64,000 nucleotides of DNA from assembly GCA_039621445.1 (NCBI GenBank), contig CP154956.1, forward strand, positions 26,147,744 to 26,211,743, read 5' to 3'. The DNA comes from Euglena gracilis (lineage: Eukaryota > Euglenida > Euglenophyceae > Euglenales). This document shows, in pieces, positions 1-11,666 of the stretch; within the stretch, counting starts at the first letter, position 1, and each line of letters opens with the position of its first letter. The translations under genes and the position numbers were made by a program. The notes under the pieces are model-generated. The model worked only from the letters and a program-made list of their open reading frames with translations. It was not told the origin of the DNA and did no database searches.

Positions 1-37
1 CCAGTACCCTCCCCGGGGGTCCTTAAGCAAAAGCCTG
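1..37. mobile_element. 3' end of a hAT-like miniature element (cut by window edge)
   Basis: The sequence ends in CCTTAAGCAAAAGCCTG, the right terminus of the subfamily seen whole at 3750-4179 and 61287-61727. The rest lies outside the window. Confidence 0.7.
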
Positions 38-157
38 CCCCCGGCGACGAAGGCACTACCCGCCGCAACCCGTCGCACAGCCGGCAAACAAAGCGAGGCC
101 TCACAATGGCAAAGTGCCGCGCAAAGGCAGAGTTGATTCCCGGATCTTTTGCCCACT

Positions 158-468
158 CAGGGATTTTTTAAAGCCGGGGGCGGGGGGGAGGGCCCCGTGG
201 AGACCACGGCCAATTAGGGGGGGGGAGGTGGTAGCTAGTGTTTTCACTTTAAACACTCAGCAGGGGTCGGCACCCACCCACCCACCCCCCAAAATGGGGG
301 GTCCCGGGGGACCCACCCATTTTCACCCGAAAATGCTAAAAATAGCACCTTTTTCAAAATTTTTCGGTGCCTTCAGCGCCAAAAAGAAAAACCCACCAGC
401 CCCTTTCCGCCACCCACCCCCCCTTCCCCCCCCGGGGGAGGGGGTCCAATACTAAAAAAAAAACCCTG
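158..468. mobile_element. hAT-like miniature element
   Basis: Begins CAGGGATTTTTTAAAG and ends TAAAAAAAAAACCCTG. Flanked by TGCCCACT (150-157) and GGCCCACT (469-476), a 7/8 target-site duplication. Inside are G/C runs and a GGTGCCTTCAGCGCC hairpin. There is no coding potential. Confidence 0.65.
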
Positions 469-1222
469 GGCCCACTCCATCAGGGGGTGAACGTCATGAT
501 GGACATTGGGATCGACCAGCCGGAACACTCCAATGTTCGGGGCAAAAAGAACTCGTCCCTTGCCCCCCCCCCGTTGGTTAAAAGAAGCCGGTACGAGACC
601 TCTTTTCTGTGGACGTCCATGGCGTCCAAAACCAGCCTCCTTTTTGTCCTTCTGAGGGAGAAACTTAGCTCTACAATGCACATGACGTTTGCTGTCAAAG
701 ATTGTGTCAATGGCCACGGTATGCAAACAGGAAAAAACAAAGTAATTGCGGTGGTTAGGTTGTTGGGAAGAAAAGCTCCGCGAGGAAAATTGGCCACGCC
801 ACTTTCGGGTCATGGTTATCGGCCTCTGGTCGTCGGGCGATGGGTTGGGGGTTGGCAACGTCCCACCCAGAGAGGGGGGGGTCCGGGTCAGTGGCTGGAA
901 AAAGGCTGCTGCCCCCCCCTGGCCTTGACCAGGGGTTGAAACGGGTGGCAAAAAAAAAATCGAAAAACTCCGCAAAAAAATGTCCCAAAAAACCCTGTAA
1001 ATTATGCAAAAAGATCAACTTTTTGACCCCCAAAAATGTCCTGGCCAGCCCTTTTCCGACCGTGCAGGCACCCGAAAGGCGGCTGGAAATAAAAAAAAAT
1101 AAAACTCGTCAATAGGCCAGGGCTGGAAAGAGGCTGCTGGCTGGCTGGACTCCTCCGGGGGGTTGGGTCAAATTTTCTTTAGCAACGCCCTGCTCCTCCC
1201 CCACCTCCACCACATCACCACC
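469..1222. other. No gene seen; G/C-run and A-run rich
   Basis: Open frames on both strands are low complexity. A block with GGCTGCTG and polyA tracts (880-1160) looks like remains of another element, but I could not define its ends. Confidence 0.5.
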
Positions 1223-1560
1223 CCCTTTTCATCACCCCCCCCCCCCCGGCCCCCGGGCCGCCCTGGTCGGCCTGACCATGTGTTCCTGCTGACTGTTTGG
1301 TCGGGCCAATCAATTGGTGGTCGGGCTTACCATATGATCGGACCACCACCCCTCGTCTACTGACCACCCCGATGGACCCCCCCCCCCCCGTCAACCAACA
1401 ACACCGACAACCCCCCTGGTTGGAGGTTGTCGGTGGCTTTGAAAAGGGTTGTTTTTGGCACCTGGTCGAGCAACCACCTTCCAGTCGGGGGGGGGGGGGG
1501 TGCGTATGACCCCCCGGTCGGGGGTTGCAGGAACCTGGTCGGTGGACAAGGGGGGGGGGG
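1223..1560. repeat. C/G-capped inverted-repeat element, TA-class relative
   Basis: Opens with a run of C and closes with a run of G. The right end (GGTTGCAGGAACC, then GGTCGG, then polyG) is related to the inverted ends of the TA-flanked elements at 15353-15767 and 25804-26072. Many GGTCGG/CCGACC inversions inside could fold. I see no clean target duplication. Confidence 0.5.
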
Positions 1561-2516
1561 GTGAATTCATCAACAGCGTTTATCCGTGGACGCCTTGCCT
1601 TGCACAGACAAAGGGATTTTGTGCATTTCTGTCGACCACCAGAGGTCAGCCCGACCACCAGAAATAGCTTGGACAATTTTCCGCCCGGGGCTGCCTGGGA
1701 AAAAGTTTGTTCAGAGGGCTGTTGGTTAATTTGGAAGCGTCAACTTCTTGCCATACACCACCCTGCAAAGAGAAACGGACAGCATTCAATCCATCCTAAG
1801 GCATTGATTTGCCCCATCTACCAGCCCCACTGGGAAACTGCTTGTAGACTAAACAAATTTAACCCACATCTTGGGCGGGGGGAAGTGGAGTTTTTCTGGA
1901 AAACTTTTTTTTAATGGAGATCCAGCCCCGGAAGGGGGGGACGGCCACTCTGGAATCCAAGAGAAAATGACCAGGAATGGAGAAAATCGGCCAAAAATTT
2001 TCTGGCACTTTGGTACTTTTCGGCACCAGAGCACTTTTGTGGTTATTTGCTGACGATTTTAAATTGGTCTGGTTTTGGGGGGGTTACCCCATACACCTTC
2101 CTTCTATTGAATCCCGTCTGGAACCCTCCACCGTCCCGAATGGGTGTCCAGGGTCAGCTCCACACCTGGCCCAAATGCGTCCCATTTTTGGCGTTTTGAT
2201 TATTTTCTTTTTCTTTTTCTTTTTTGTTTTCATTTTTTGGTGTTTAGATTTCTTCGTTATTCGACAAATTCTGTTTTAAATTCTGTTTTTTTTCTCATTA
2301 TTTTTCTCTTTGTATTTTTGATCGGTGCTTCTTTGATGAGTTCTTCTGGATTCTATGGCTTTCTTGAAATGTTTTAATTTCCCCCCCTCCTTTTTAGGGG
2401 TTCAAATTGAGGTTATACTTCTGACAAATAGACTACTCTACTTGCCCCCACTGAGCTATTGAACAGCCCAATGACCTCATTGTCTTCCATCCACCCCATT
2501 GTTATTAATGCCGGGC
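1561..2516. other. No gene seen
   Basis: Mixed-composition spacer with a T-rich tract at about 2190-2390. The open frames have no recognisable domain and do not continue into neighbouring frames. Confidence 0.5.
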
Positions 2517-2930
2517 AGGGGTTTTCTTAAAGACCCCCGGGGGCCAGCTGGAAACAGGTGTTGGGAAAAAAAGGTGCTGGTTGGACCCCCTAGTGGATGG
2601 GGGATCCGGGGGGGGGGGGTCTGGCCGCTGGGAGCTGGACCTGGTGGGTACCCCAAAAACAAGCAAAAAAATCCCAAATCCAAGCTGGGTTGGAACTTTT
2701 CAGGCAAAATTAGGTGGAGAATTCCCAAAAACCACTCAAAATTACCATTTTTGGCCATTTTGACCCTGTTTTTCCAACAATTTCGGCACTTTGTGCCGAA
2801 AATTTTTTTCTGCAGTGTTTTCCTGCCATCGCCCAACTTTATTTCAGCGGATCCCGTGGGGAGCCCAGGGCAGGTGCTGGCTGGAAAAAAGTGGTGGCTG
2901 GCTGGACCCTCCCCGGTAAAAGAAAACTCC
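2517..2930. mobile_element. Probable hAT-like element, right end uncertain
   Basis: Starts CAGGGGTTTTCTTAAAGACC (from 2516), the usual left terminus of this class, followed by G/C runs and 'GGCTGG' motifs. A related inverted end (AAAAGAAAACTCC) lies near 2929, but no matching target duplication was found. Confidence 0.4.
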
Positions 2931-3269
2931 GACCTCCTCGTATTAAATCCTGCGGGGGGGGGGGGGGAGGGCATAACCTGGCTGGGAGATACTCTGGCTT
3001 GTTGGACCCCCTCCAACATCAAAAAAATCCTGCTAAAAACCCCAGTAGTCCCCAGCTCTAAAATCAGACTCCCTCCTGTGCTAAAGAACCCTGAAAGCTT
3101 TGTTTTTCCTAAATGTTTCAGTGCCAGACCTTGCCTTCAATGCCCCAGATTTTTTGCCATTTCCCACACTGAAAATTTGGCTTTGACTGCTTTCAACAAA
3201 ATGCATCAAACACTAATATTTTTGCATTTGTGGCAAATGAATGATTTTTTTGGCCATTTCCTGTCGTGA

Positions 3270-3665
3270 TGACGTATATTCTCCCACGTAGTCAATTTTA
3301 TTCGAAATTCTGCACATCCAGTTTTGATGTGGTGTGCTCAACCAGCAAAATCAAAATTTGAAAGCACGCAAAGAGGTTGTTTTGTTAGAGAGTGGTGTGG
3401 GCCAGGGGGGGGGGGGTGCTTGCCATGTCAACGCCACATATTTGGAAAGCTTTATTTTTCCGGGAAATCTCTGCCAAAATTTGAATTTGCTTTGGGGCAG
3501 CAAAATTATTTTGACTCTGGGCCACTGAGCAGAATCAAATAACTTTGCTGCCCAAAGCAAATTCCCTTGACGAATGCCTTCTCGGGGGGGGGGGGGTGCA
3601 CGGTAATTTGTGTCCTTCCGTTGGGAGAAATGAGAGTTGTCGTCCAAAATCCCTGGTGTGGGATG
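3270..3665. repeat. Left arm of a long inverted repeat
   Basis: Reverse complement of 10865-11335 with moderate divergence. Shared landmarks include CTCCCACGTAGTCAATTTTA (right arm in reverse), GATGTGGTGTGC, GTGGTGTGGGCCAGG and CATGTCAACGCCACATAT. The GTTGTCGTCCAAAATCCC / CAGGGATTTTGAGCC block is also shared. Insertions differ between the arms. About 7.2 kb separates them. Confidence 0.75.
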
Positions 3666-3749
3666 CAGGCCATTGCTTAACCACGGGGGGCCGCTGGCTG
3701 GCCATTTTTCTAGACACTGGGAAAATGGACGCCCCGGGGTGGTCTGGAC

Positions 3750-4179
3750 CAGGCATTTGCTTAAGGCCCCCGGGGGGCCCGGGGGGGGGGTACTGGCTAG
3801 CCAATCGGCTAGACACTGGAAAAAATGGACTAGCTAGACCCCCTCCCCTGGGGGGGGGGGGGTCTGGGGGTCCCTCAAACTGGAAGAAAAGCGGAGGAAA
3901 AAAATGAGGTTTTTAATAGGTTTTTGGCTGATTTTGTTCCAAAAATTCCTAAAAATGGCCAAAAACAGGCATTTTTGGCCATTTTTGGGGGCCCCTCCAA
4001 AAAAATGTTGGCGCTTCGCGCCGGTCACTGGAAAAAAAAATTCCACTGGCTAGCCCTGCTAGCAGACCCCCCCCCGGCCCCCCGGGAGGGGTTCTGCTAG
4101 AAATCCCACTGGCTAAATTTGGACTAGCTGCAGTCCAGCCCCCCAGGGGGGGTACTGCAATCCCTTCAGCAAATGCCTG
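3750..4179. mobile_element. hAT-like miniature element with exact 8-bp TSD
   Basis: Ends CAGGCATTTGCTTAAGG and CCTTCAGCAAATGCCTG, an inverted repeat of about 17 bp. Flanked by GTCTGGAC at 3742-3749 and 4180-4187 (8/8). Inside: 'TACTGGCTAGCC', TGGCCATTTTTGG and the hairpin GGCGCTTCGCGCC at 4010-4022. 430 bp, no open frame of interest. Same subfamily as 61287-61727. Confidence 0.88.
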
Positions 4180-4339
4180 GTCTGGACCCGAGACTGGAAA
4201 ACAAATTCACTCCAGTCACCAGTCACTGGAAAAAACTTTTCCACTAGCCATCCCTGCTGGCAACCCCCCCCCCAAGGGAAGGGTCAACTAGGGTTTGGAC
4301 TAGCTGCAGTCCAGCAACAGACTGGTGGGATACTGTGGG

Positions 4340-4745
4340 GGGGGGGGGGGACATAACATGGAACAGCAAAAAAAAACGCAACACAAAAAAAACGCAGAAA
4401 AAAAGAACGCAAATAAACACAAAAAAAAAACGCCAAAAAAGAATTGCATGCAAAATCCTTACTGGAGGAGTTAAAATTTTTTTCGGCTCTGCCAGAGAAG
4501 TTTAGTTTGCCTAAAAACAAGCATTTTGTTGGCAAAAAAATGCAAAATGACAAAAAATTGAAGAAATTTTGGTCTCGGAGGAAAAATCGGGGTGAAACCA
4601 AGCACTTTCTTCATTGTCAAAAAATTGCCCTACAAACACCCAAAAGTGCCAGGGAAAAAAACAATAAAAAAAACACAAAAACCGCAATTATTTTTGCTAA
4701 AATTGAAAAAACGCAAAAAAAGAACATGTTTGCCTCCCCCCAGCA
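4340..4745. repeat. Dispersed A-rich repeat with AAAACGCAAAA motifs
   Basis: A G-run, then ACATAACATG and repeated AAAAAACGC words, then a block with TCATTGTCAAAAAATT, ending at a C-run. The same order occurs at about 23700-24090 (copy A) and 46440-46830 (copy B), so this is a dispersed family of roughly 400 bp. Confidence 0.55.
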
Positions 4746-5719
4746 TAGCCCACTTTGCCTGCCCACCCGAAAAACGCCCAGATTTCACCCGATTTTTTCC
4801 AAATTTGCCTTGAAAAAAATCCTGGGAAATTTGTGGGTCACAGGGTGTTCCGAAACAATTCTGGGATTATTACACCCTGCCGATACTATACGGGTTCCCG
4901 CGAACGTTTGGGGGCCCCAAAACAAGGTTGCGTGGCGAAGGAGGCTTACGGAGGCTGGTGGTGGCACCGGAGGTGGCGAAGGAGGCTTCCGTAAAAATGC
5001 AAAAAAACAGAAGTTTACGGAAAACAATGAACGTGAACTGGTTTACAGTTTCCTGTAAACTTGTGCTTCACCCCTCTTGTATGTTCACGGTTTTCCGTAA
5101 ACTTGTTTTTTTAAAATTATTTGGTGGAACAGAGCTGGAGCGGGCCATGGTTTGCCCATGCCCGTATGGTGTTGGTGCCAAGCTGTGGCAGTGTTCCCCA
5201 CAAACACTGGCTGGGGTTGCTGCTGGTGTGTTCATCCCCCCACATCAAAATGCAGTTGTGAATTGAAAACATTTTCATGGATTCCCGTATTCTGAAAATT
5301 CCACAGATCAGAGAATGGAATCAACTCTGGGCACAGAAACCTTCTCACTGTTGAGGTGCCACAGACTGGCTGAAATCACCACAGCACATCTTGGCCTGGG
5401 CATCAAGTGCCCTCCCTTCCCCCAACCCTTTTGGATGCCACACCCAAGAGAGGTCCCTCAACAACAACCCAGACAGTGCTTTTAAGAGCTCACTGCAGAG
5501 GGTGTCATGTGATGCCTCCCCCCCTGGTGGGTCACAGCGGCTCCATCCGGACAGGTGGGAAGATACCCCCCACCTTTGCAGTCGAATGCGCTTTCCCTTT
5601 AAACTCCCCTGCAGGAAATATCCTGGAAAACTATTTATTTACGTGTGTACTCCATTTCAACAGTGCAGAGAACTGCCCTGAGAAACAGAGCGAACACTAC
5701 GCAGAGGAACCGCCTCCCA
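4746..5719. other. No gene seen; short hairpins
   Basis: Contains TTTACGGAAAAC / GTTTACAG..CTGTAAAC / GTTCACGG..CCGTAAAC palindromes at about 5010-5110. The following 5110-5700 is ordinary-composition sequence without a recognisable exon. Confidence 0.5.
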
Positions 5720-6241
5720 CAGGGATGGATGGGAAGCCTTGGGGGGGGGGTCGGACCCCCCCTCCCGACACGGGGGGGGGGGGGTGGTCCAACCCCCCCC
5801 CCTCCTACCTCGAAACTGAGGGGGGGGGGGGGGCGAAAATTTTTCGATTTCATGGAGGGGCAAAAGGCCGGAAATCGGGTCGAAATCGATCAAAAAAATC
5901 CCTGATTTTTCTTGAAAATCGATCCAAAAATGCTCATTTTTTTGAATTTTTTTGAACATTTTTTTGGGGGGAAAACACCAACACATCAAAAAAGTGGGCA
6001 ATATGCCCAAAAGGTAGCAAAAGGGGTGTTTTTGCTCATTTTCCGGCGCACAGCGCTGGAAGAAAATTTTCTGCTATTTTTGGCACCTGTCAAGGAGGGG
6101 GGGTGGGGGGTCCGGACCCCCCTCCCAACATGTAGGGGGGGGGTCAGACCCCCCCTACCACCTTACCACCCCAGGGGGGGGGGGTCGGGACCCCCCCCCC
6201 ACCACCTACCTCAATACCGAAGGGCTTCCCATCCATCCCTG
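5720..6241. mobile_element. hAT-like element, GGATGGGAAGCC family, exact 8-bp TSD
   Basis: Terminal inverted repeats CAGGGATGGATGGGAAGCC and its complement. Flanked by GCCTCCCA at 5712-5719 and 6242-6249. The interior has G/C runs, GAAAATTTTCTGCTATTTTT and a CCGGCGCACAGCGCTGG hairpin. An intact relative is at 41688-42216 and a split one at 18712-19962. Confidence 0.88.
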
Positions 6242-7440
6242 GCCTCCCAGAGTTGTCACTGACAACTCCAAAAAAAATAATATTTTTGATCGTTTTCAAC
6301 GGGTCTAAAAAATCACCTTTTTTTTGCAACATCCTCACCAACACGTTTCAAAGGATATCGGGTCCTTTTCATGGGCAGCTTCTTTTGATCACTGTCAAAT
6401 GAACCTTGGACAGGAAAAAAATAGGCCTTATTCAGGAACCTTCTCTCTTCTATCACCATCACCACATACCACGACAGATCGAAGGAGAGACACGAGAGAC
6501 TTGCCTCCACAAGCTGCAAAAAAATGCAACGAACATAACTTCCTGTGGGAGCTTCATACGCTTCCCTGAAGTTCGGTTGAGTGAGGACCATCTCGTAGTT
6601 TGCCCCTCCACTTCCAAACCTCAGGCAACAATGGAGACCATCTGTGTCATCACAAGTGCAAAAACACTGATATCCAGATGTTTACGGTTTCACGTAACAC
6701 TTTCTTCAACAGAGCATTGTTTATGGTTTCACATAAACAATCACTTTGTGTGTTGTTTACGGTTAACCGTGAAGGAGGGGAATCATTGCTCTCCCGGTCA
6801 AGCAGGCTGGAGGAGTGAGATCCGATGGGATGCCCTGTCCCACTCCACAGGTCCTGAACGCAGCAGAAATTTTGGTTCTAATCAGAAGAGCCCAAAATAG
6901 GTTGCATCAAATGGATTGGCATTGTGGCGCTGGGCAGTGATCCACGGAGTGGGTAGTGAGTCGGAACCCTCTCACCAAAACACGTTCCTGACTGAATGTG
7001 CCCTTCCCCCCTCTGGGAGACCCCCTATCTGGCATTTTAGGTGGACTCAGAAAATGCGTTTCAAAACAGCTTGGGGACTGGTCAGAAAAATACAGGGCAT
7101 TTTGATGTCTGCTGTTGACTCTCCTTCCGGGAGCTGAGTTGTGGAAATGACATAAACTCCCCCTGGGCACCCTCACAGCAAATGCATCCCCCGTTCAGCG
7201 GTGGGAACTCCACCGCTCCTGTGTAATGCCCTACCAGTCCAGGAGGCAAGGGGAGAGACCGGGGGGGGGGTGTCCAGCTGCTTGGCAGCTGTCAGGGGAA
7301 CCAAACAAGCACCTATAATTGACCCCCAGATTTTCACCATTTTCAGCCATTTTCGGCCATTTTCGGCCAATTTCCTATGGGTGGGGGGGGGGGGGGGTAA
7401 AGCTGCCTTAAAATTCTTTCATGCCAACAATGCATTTTGA
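6242..7440. other. No gene seen; hairpins and CCATTTTCGG repeats
   Basis: Short palindromes around GTTTACGG/CCGTAAAC at 6676-6772 resemble those near 5050 and 9150. An 11-bp motif CCATTTTCGGC is repeated at 7335-7370 (also 8990-9035), next to G runs. No recognised protein. Confidence 0.5.
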
Positions 7441-8035
7441 TCCTTCAGTCAATATGCAAGTGTGAAAAACTAACACATCCAAGAAGGTCCATTTCGAATG
7501 GGTGCTCAGCTGGCAACGTGTCTGTTCGTTGGCGATGTCACTTGTCTGTTCCCGGACCATGACGCCTCCACCGACAAGGCGCGTTGTGCTGTTCGCATGG
7601 AGGGCCATGGCCAAGCTTGTGGAGAGCCTGCCCTCGAGGAAGGGTCCGAGCATTGTCCTCTTCCCGGGCGTCGTCGATGCTCTCGAAGCTGCCATGAGAT
7701 CTCGTTCGTCGCAACCGAAGTCACTCATCGTTCGTCGCAACTGAGGTCACTCATCGTTTGTCGCAACTGGGGTCACTCATGTGGTGCCCTGTTCGCGTCT
7801 GTCCCAGCCATGTCTGTGCAAAGGGCGATCAAGTCTGTGTATGCAAGCATGTTCGTCGTTGACACCACATCGAACACAGACAGGTCGCCCATCCAGCTGC
7901 TGGGCGCCATCATCCTGTGTTGCTCCGAAGGCGTGGATGTGTCGGATCTCGCTGCCGTTGAGTGTGCAATCCGCTCTGGATGCATCGAAGTCGCGCTGAC
8001 GTGGAAGAGATGCCATGGCCCATCATGAGGAGCCA
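7441..8035. other. GC-rich, coding-like but unrecognised block
   Basis: Base composition and triplet texture differ from the surroundings. Frames stay open on both strands (for example plus 7498-8028 and minus 7740-7408), but no frame matches a family I know. A 26-bp unit containing CGTCGCAACYGRGGTCACTC is repeated three times at about 7702-7780, shifting the frame. It may be a decayed gene fragment or a repeat; no function assigned. Confidence 0.3.
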
Positions 8036-8084
8036 TCGAGCAGCACTGCATCTTGTCTGGTGTGTGCGTCTTGTAATACCTGCA

Positions 8085-8412
8085 TCTTGTCAAGATCTTA
8101 ATCTTGTCCAGTATCTGCATCCAGTGCATCTTCTCCCGTGTCTGCATCTTGTCCAATGTCTGCATCTTGTCCAGCATCTGCATCTTGTACAGCACCTGCA
8201 TCTTGTCCAGCGTCTACATCTTGTCCAGCATCTGCATCTTGAACAACATCTACATCTTATCCAGCATCTGCATCTTGTACAGCATCTGCATCTTGTCCAG
8301 CATCTGCATCTTGTCCAGCATTCGCATCTTGTCCAGCGTCGACATCTTGTCCAGTGTTTGCATCTTGTTCAGCATCTTCATCCATTGCATCTTGTCCAGT
8401 ATCTGCAACCAC
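8085..8412. repeat. 18-bp minisatellite (CATCTTGTCCAGCATCTG)
   Basis: About 18 degenerate copies of an 18-bp unit. Because 18 is a multiple of 3 and the unit lacks stops in most frames, several frames are open on both strands and encode hexapeptide repeats; these are not evidence of a gene. Same unit as 14615-16025 and 37760-38835. Confidence 0.9.
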
Positions 8413-9659
8413 TGCATCCACTGGCTCCCAACCTAGCAAAATGACCAAAAATGACCACAAAAAGCCTAAATTGACCGTAAAAAGCCCCAAAAATCAACCA
8501 AAATGATACAAAATGGCTTCAAATAACCTAAACTTGCCCAAAAACGCCAACAATGTCCACAAAAAAAAATTGTGCAAAATAACCCAAAATCACCAAAATG
8601 GCGCAAAATGACCAAAAATGCCATAAAATGTGCTCATGTTGACCCAAATTTAGCCCAATATTTGCCAAATCAGTGCAAAATATCCCCAACATTAGCAAAA
8701 ATTGATCCAAAATGGCCAAGATGTAACACTGGAGATTTGTGGAGAAATTATCCCAAAAATGATTCTTCAAAATATGCAAAAAAATGCCAGCATCGCCCTT
8801 GTCACCAAAATCTTCTGAAATGCCATCAAACCATTCAGCTTTGGCCCAAATAACCCTTGCGAAGGTGGTTCTTTGAAAAGAACAGAGGCTGCTCAGAGAC
8901 AAGAATCAGTCGCACTTAAAATTGCCCCTCAAGAAGTTAAAAAAATGTCAGGCAAAAAAAACTCGAAAAAACTCGAACAATTTTTTCTCATTTTCGGCCA
9001 TTTTCGGCCATTTTCAGCCATTTTCGGGACCCCCACCTATAGAGCCCAAGATTTCATTTTTTTGCTGTAGGTGCTTGGAACCAAAGACAACGGCACCCCA
9101 CCCCCTCGTTAACACGGCTTATTTTCATACTTCAAACAAAATTTATGTGAAACCGTAAACATCATTCACTTCACGGTTTCCCGTGAAACTTCTTTTCGCA
9201 AGTTACACATGCACACCCTGCCCAGGAGAAGCAAGGGGTCTCACTGTTGCGAAAAAGGCTCAAAAGGCCAAATCAGGAAAACGGTGTTTACGGGTTTTGC
9301 AGGCATTTGGCCAGACAACCGCTGTTCTGGCAATACAGGGTCTTTTCGGGGACAAACACAAATCTTCGGATCCAGCAGAGGGTCGCAGTCGATTTCGGCC
9401 GGTGCCAAAAATTAGCAAATTCCCGGGGAAAAATGTGGGCAACAAAGTGGAATCGACACAAAAGGGCCAATTATTCCTGATACAGCAGAAAGCCTAAAGT
9501 GCCCAAAATGGGGTCAACGGGACCGTTTTTTATCGAGGTGGCAACCAACCCAGAAATTTTCCCAGAAAATTTTGGAGCAAAAATTTACAGGTACCCGTGA
9601 CCTTTTCCGTGAAAAAACGTCGAAAAAAGGTGGGCAGACAACGCGGGTTAGGCCTGGAT
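8413..9659. other. A-rich tail of the minisatellite locus, then plain spacer
   Basis: 8430-8760 repeats the words CAAAATGACCAAAAATG and CCCAATATTTGCC in the order found after the other 18-bp arrays (16035-16330, 38845-39110). The whole unit, array plus tail, is therefore duplicated between loci. From 8870 on: CATTTTCGGC repeats and short GTGAAACCGTAAAC hairpins, no gene. Confidence 0.55.
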
Positions 9660-9998
9660 CATACATCTCTTTAAGGACCCCAGGGGGGGGTTGCTGGGCT
9701 AGGGCTAAAAATTTGGGCTGGCTAGAAATTTGGGCTGGCTAGCCCGCCCCCCCCCCCCCCGGGGGAAACGTCCCCCAAACCCCATTTTTGGCCGCTTTTG
9801 AACACAGTTTTTCAAAAAATTTAGGCGCTTTGCGCCGAAAAATTTTGGGCACCCCCAAAAAGGGGCTGGCTAGCTAGGGCTAGCAGCACCCCCCCCCCCC
9901 ATGGGGAGGGGGCTGCTGCGTCTGGGCTGGGCCCAAATCGGGGCTGGCTGCAGCCCTCCCCCCCCGGGGGGGTTCGCAAAACCTTAGAGAGATGTATG
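9660..9998. mobile_element. hAT-like miniature element (CATACATCTC family), exact TSD
   Basis: Ends CATACATCTCTTTAAGG and CCTTAGAGAGATGTATG. Flanked by GCCTGGAT at 9652-9659 and 9999-10006 (8/8). Inner 'GGCTGGCTAG' words and the hairpin GGCGCTTTGCGCC at 9824-9836. Closest relative is 54583-55052. Confidence 0.87.
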
Positions 9999-10864
9999 GC
10001 CTGGATACCGACCCCTGTGCCCAGAAAATTGGACCGAGTGTCTGTAAATTCCAGTTTGGGGGGGGTCTGCCGCTTTCCATGGTCCAACGCCCAACGCCCC
10101 TTTTCTCCTTTGTCCAACGAACACCCTGGGTGACTGACTGATTTTTCACCTGAACCCCCTTCCCATTGGGGGGGGGGGGAGGTCAACAAAAAAACCAGCA
10201 AAACGACATGGTGCCGAAGGAGCCAGATTTCATTTTTGTGGTCAGTGTCCCCTCCATCTCAGAGTGACCAACCAACCTCCTCTGGGGGGGGGGTCATGAC
10301 CATTGCGCCACGGAAGATTTTTGTCTTTGCACCACAGCCAACGCGAAAATTTTGAACGTGTGTGCCGCAGCTGCCTGGAAAATTCTCATTTTGATTTAAA
10401 AAAATTAAATAAAATTAAATGCATTTAATAAAATTTTATTTGCCATGACCACCACATTATATGCTTCCATCAGGAGTTCACCAAAAATGATTTCCACCAA
10501 AATTTTATCAAAATTATGTATTTTCGATTTAGTCATGTATTTTTTTTTCCACCAGAATTCGGACTTTGCCAATGAAATCAAGAATTCCATCTCAAAAAAA
10601 AAGTGTTGCACCAATAAATCATGCAGCGTCGTGACCACCACGGCAAAATTTTCTTGTGGCAACTGCTGTCGACTCTTATAGGCGCACAAGACGAGCACCA
10701 CGGTGAGTTTCCAGGGGATGTTCTTTTTTTTTTTTAGCCGGAGGGGTTTCTCTAGCCGGAGGGGACTCCTGGAGGGGTTTCAGCCAGCCAACAGCTATCT
10801 TCCAGCCATCTCCCAGCCAGGCTGCCCCCCCCCCAGGGGAGGGGGGGGCTGCTGAAAGCTGATT
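9999..10864. other. No gene seen
   Basis: Includes an A/T-rich stretch (10390-10560) open on the minus strand and a 'GGAGGGGTTTC' repeat with C/G runs (10735-10850). I recognise no protein and no defined element. Confidence 0.45.
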
Positions 10865-11335
10865 TTATCCCACACCAGGGATTTTGAGCCTTGGACGACA
10901 AATCTCACTTTCCCCTCACTGAATCCCCCCCACTGAAGGACACATGCTACCTTGCCCCCCAACCCATCCTGAGACACCAATGTTTCGGGAATGCGATGTT
11001 GACACTGGGCCAGACATTGGGCCAAATTATCAACATTGAGAGAGAAGGCATTTATCAAGAGAATTTGCTTTGGGCAGCAAAGTTATTTGATTCTGTTCAG
11101 TGGCCCAGAGTCAAAAGAATTTTGCTGCCCCAAATAAACAAATTGAAATTTTGGCAGAGCTTTCCCAGAAAAAGAAATATGTGGCGTTGACATGGCAAGC
11201 ACCCCCCCTGGCCCACACCACTCTCTAACAACACAACCTCTTTGCGTGCTTTCCAATTTGATTTTGCTGGTTGTGCATACCACATCAAGACTGGATGTGC
11301 AGGATTCGAATAAAATTGACTACGTGGGAGAACCT
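10865..11335. repeat. Right arm of a long inverted repeat
   Basis: Partner of 3270-3665 in opposite orientation. It lies 0.33 kb downstream of the receptor stop codon. It may be an inverted duplication or the ends of a decayed large element; no coding sequence supports the latter. Confidence 0.75.
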
Positions 11336-11339
11336 CCGC

Positions 11340-11666
11340 AGAGGAGTGGAGTTGTGATTACCTGCAGCTACCTGCAGCTGCACAGATCTGCAGAGCATGG
11401 TTACCTGAAGCTCAGGCTCCGTGGAGCTTCAGTAACCGTGCTTTGCAGAGCCTCAGGAAGCCAAAATCTGATAATCGACTTTTTGGGACCTTTCCCCATC
11501 CAAGCAGCTTTGAAATTACCTCCAGAAGCTGCCCAAATCAGTGGACTGGACGGACCAAACCTCGACCCCCCTTGAGGGGAAACATTGGCAAAAACCGCAG
11601 GCATCTCGCAGTGACCTGAAAACAACCCACTGGCCAGGATGCAAAATGTTCATAAAATTTGCCAAA
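11340..11666 (-). other. Receptor 3' flank / probable 3' UTR
   Basis: Immediately downstream of the TAA at 11669-11667. It contains GGTTACC/GGTTACTG and CTGCAG short inverted words at 11360-11455. If the upstream acceptor of the last intron is used, coding could extend to about 11516. No clear poly-A signal was identified. Confidence 0.4.

Noticed and set aside
2499-3269. 256-codon plus frame
   Set aside because: It spans a hAT-like element and a G-run, is low complexity at both ends, and has no recognisable domain or splice partner.
3742-4188. 10-bp target duplications (Mutator-like) for the AGG...CCT elements
   Set aside because: Left copies nearly always ended in C and right copies began with G. 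Assigning those bases to the element gives CAGG...CCTG ends with 8-bp duplications, which fits all cases better.
8085-8412. CRISPR-like regular repeats
   Set aside because: Contiguous 18-bp tandem units without unique spacers, in eukaryotic DNA. This is a minisatellite.
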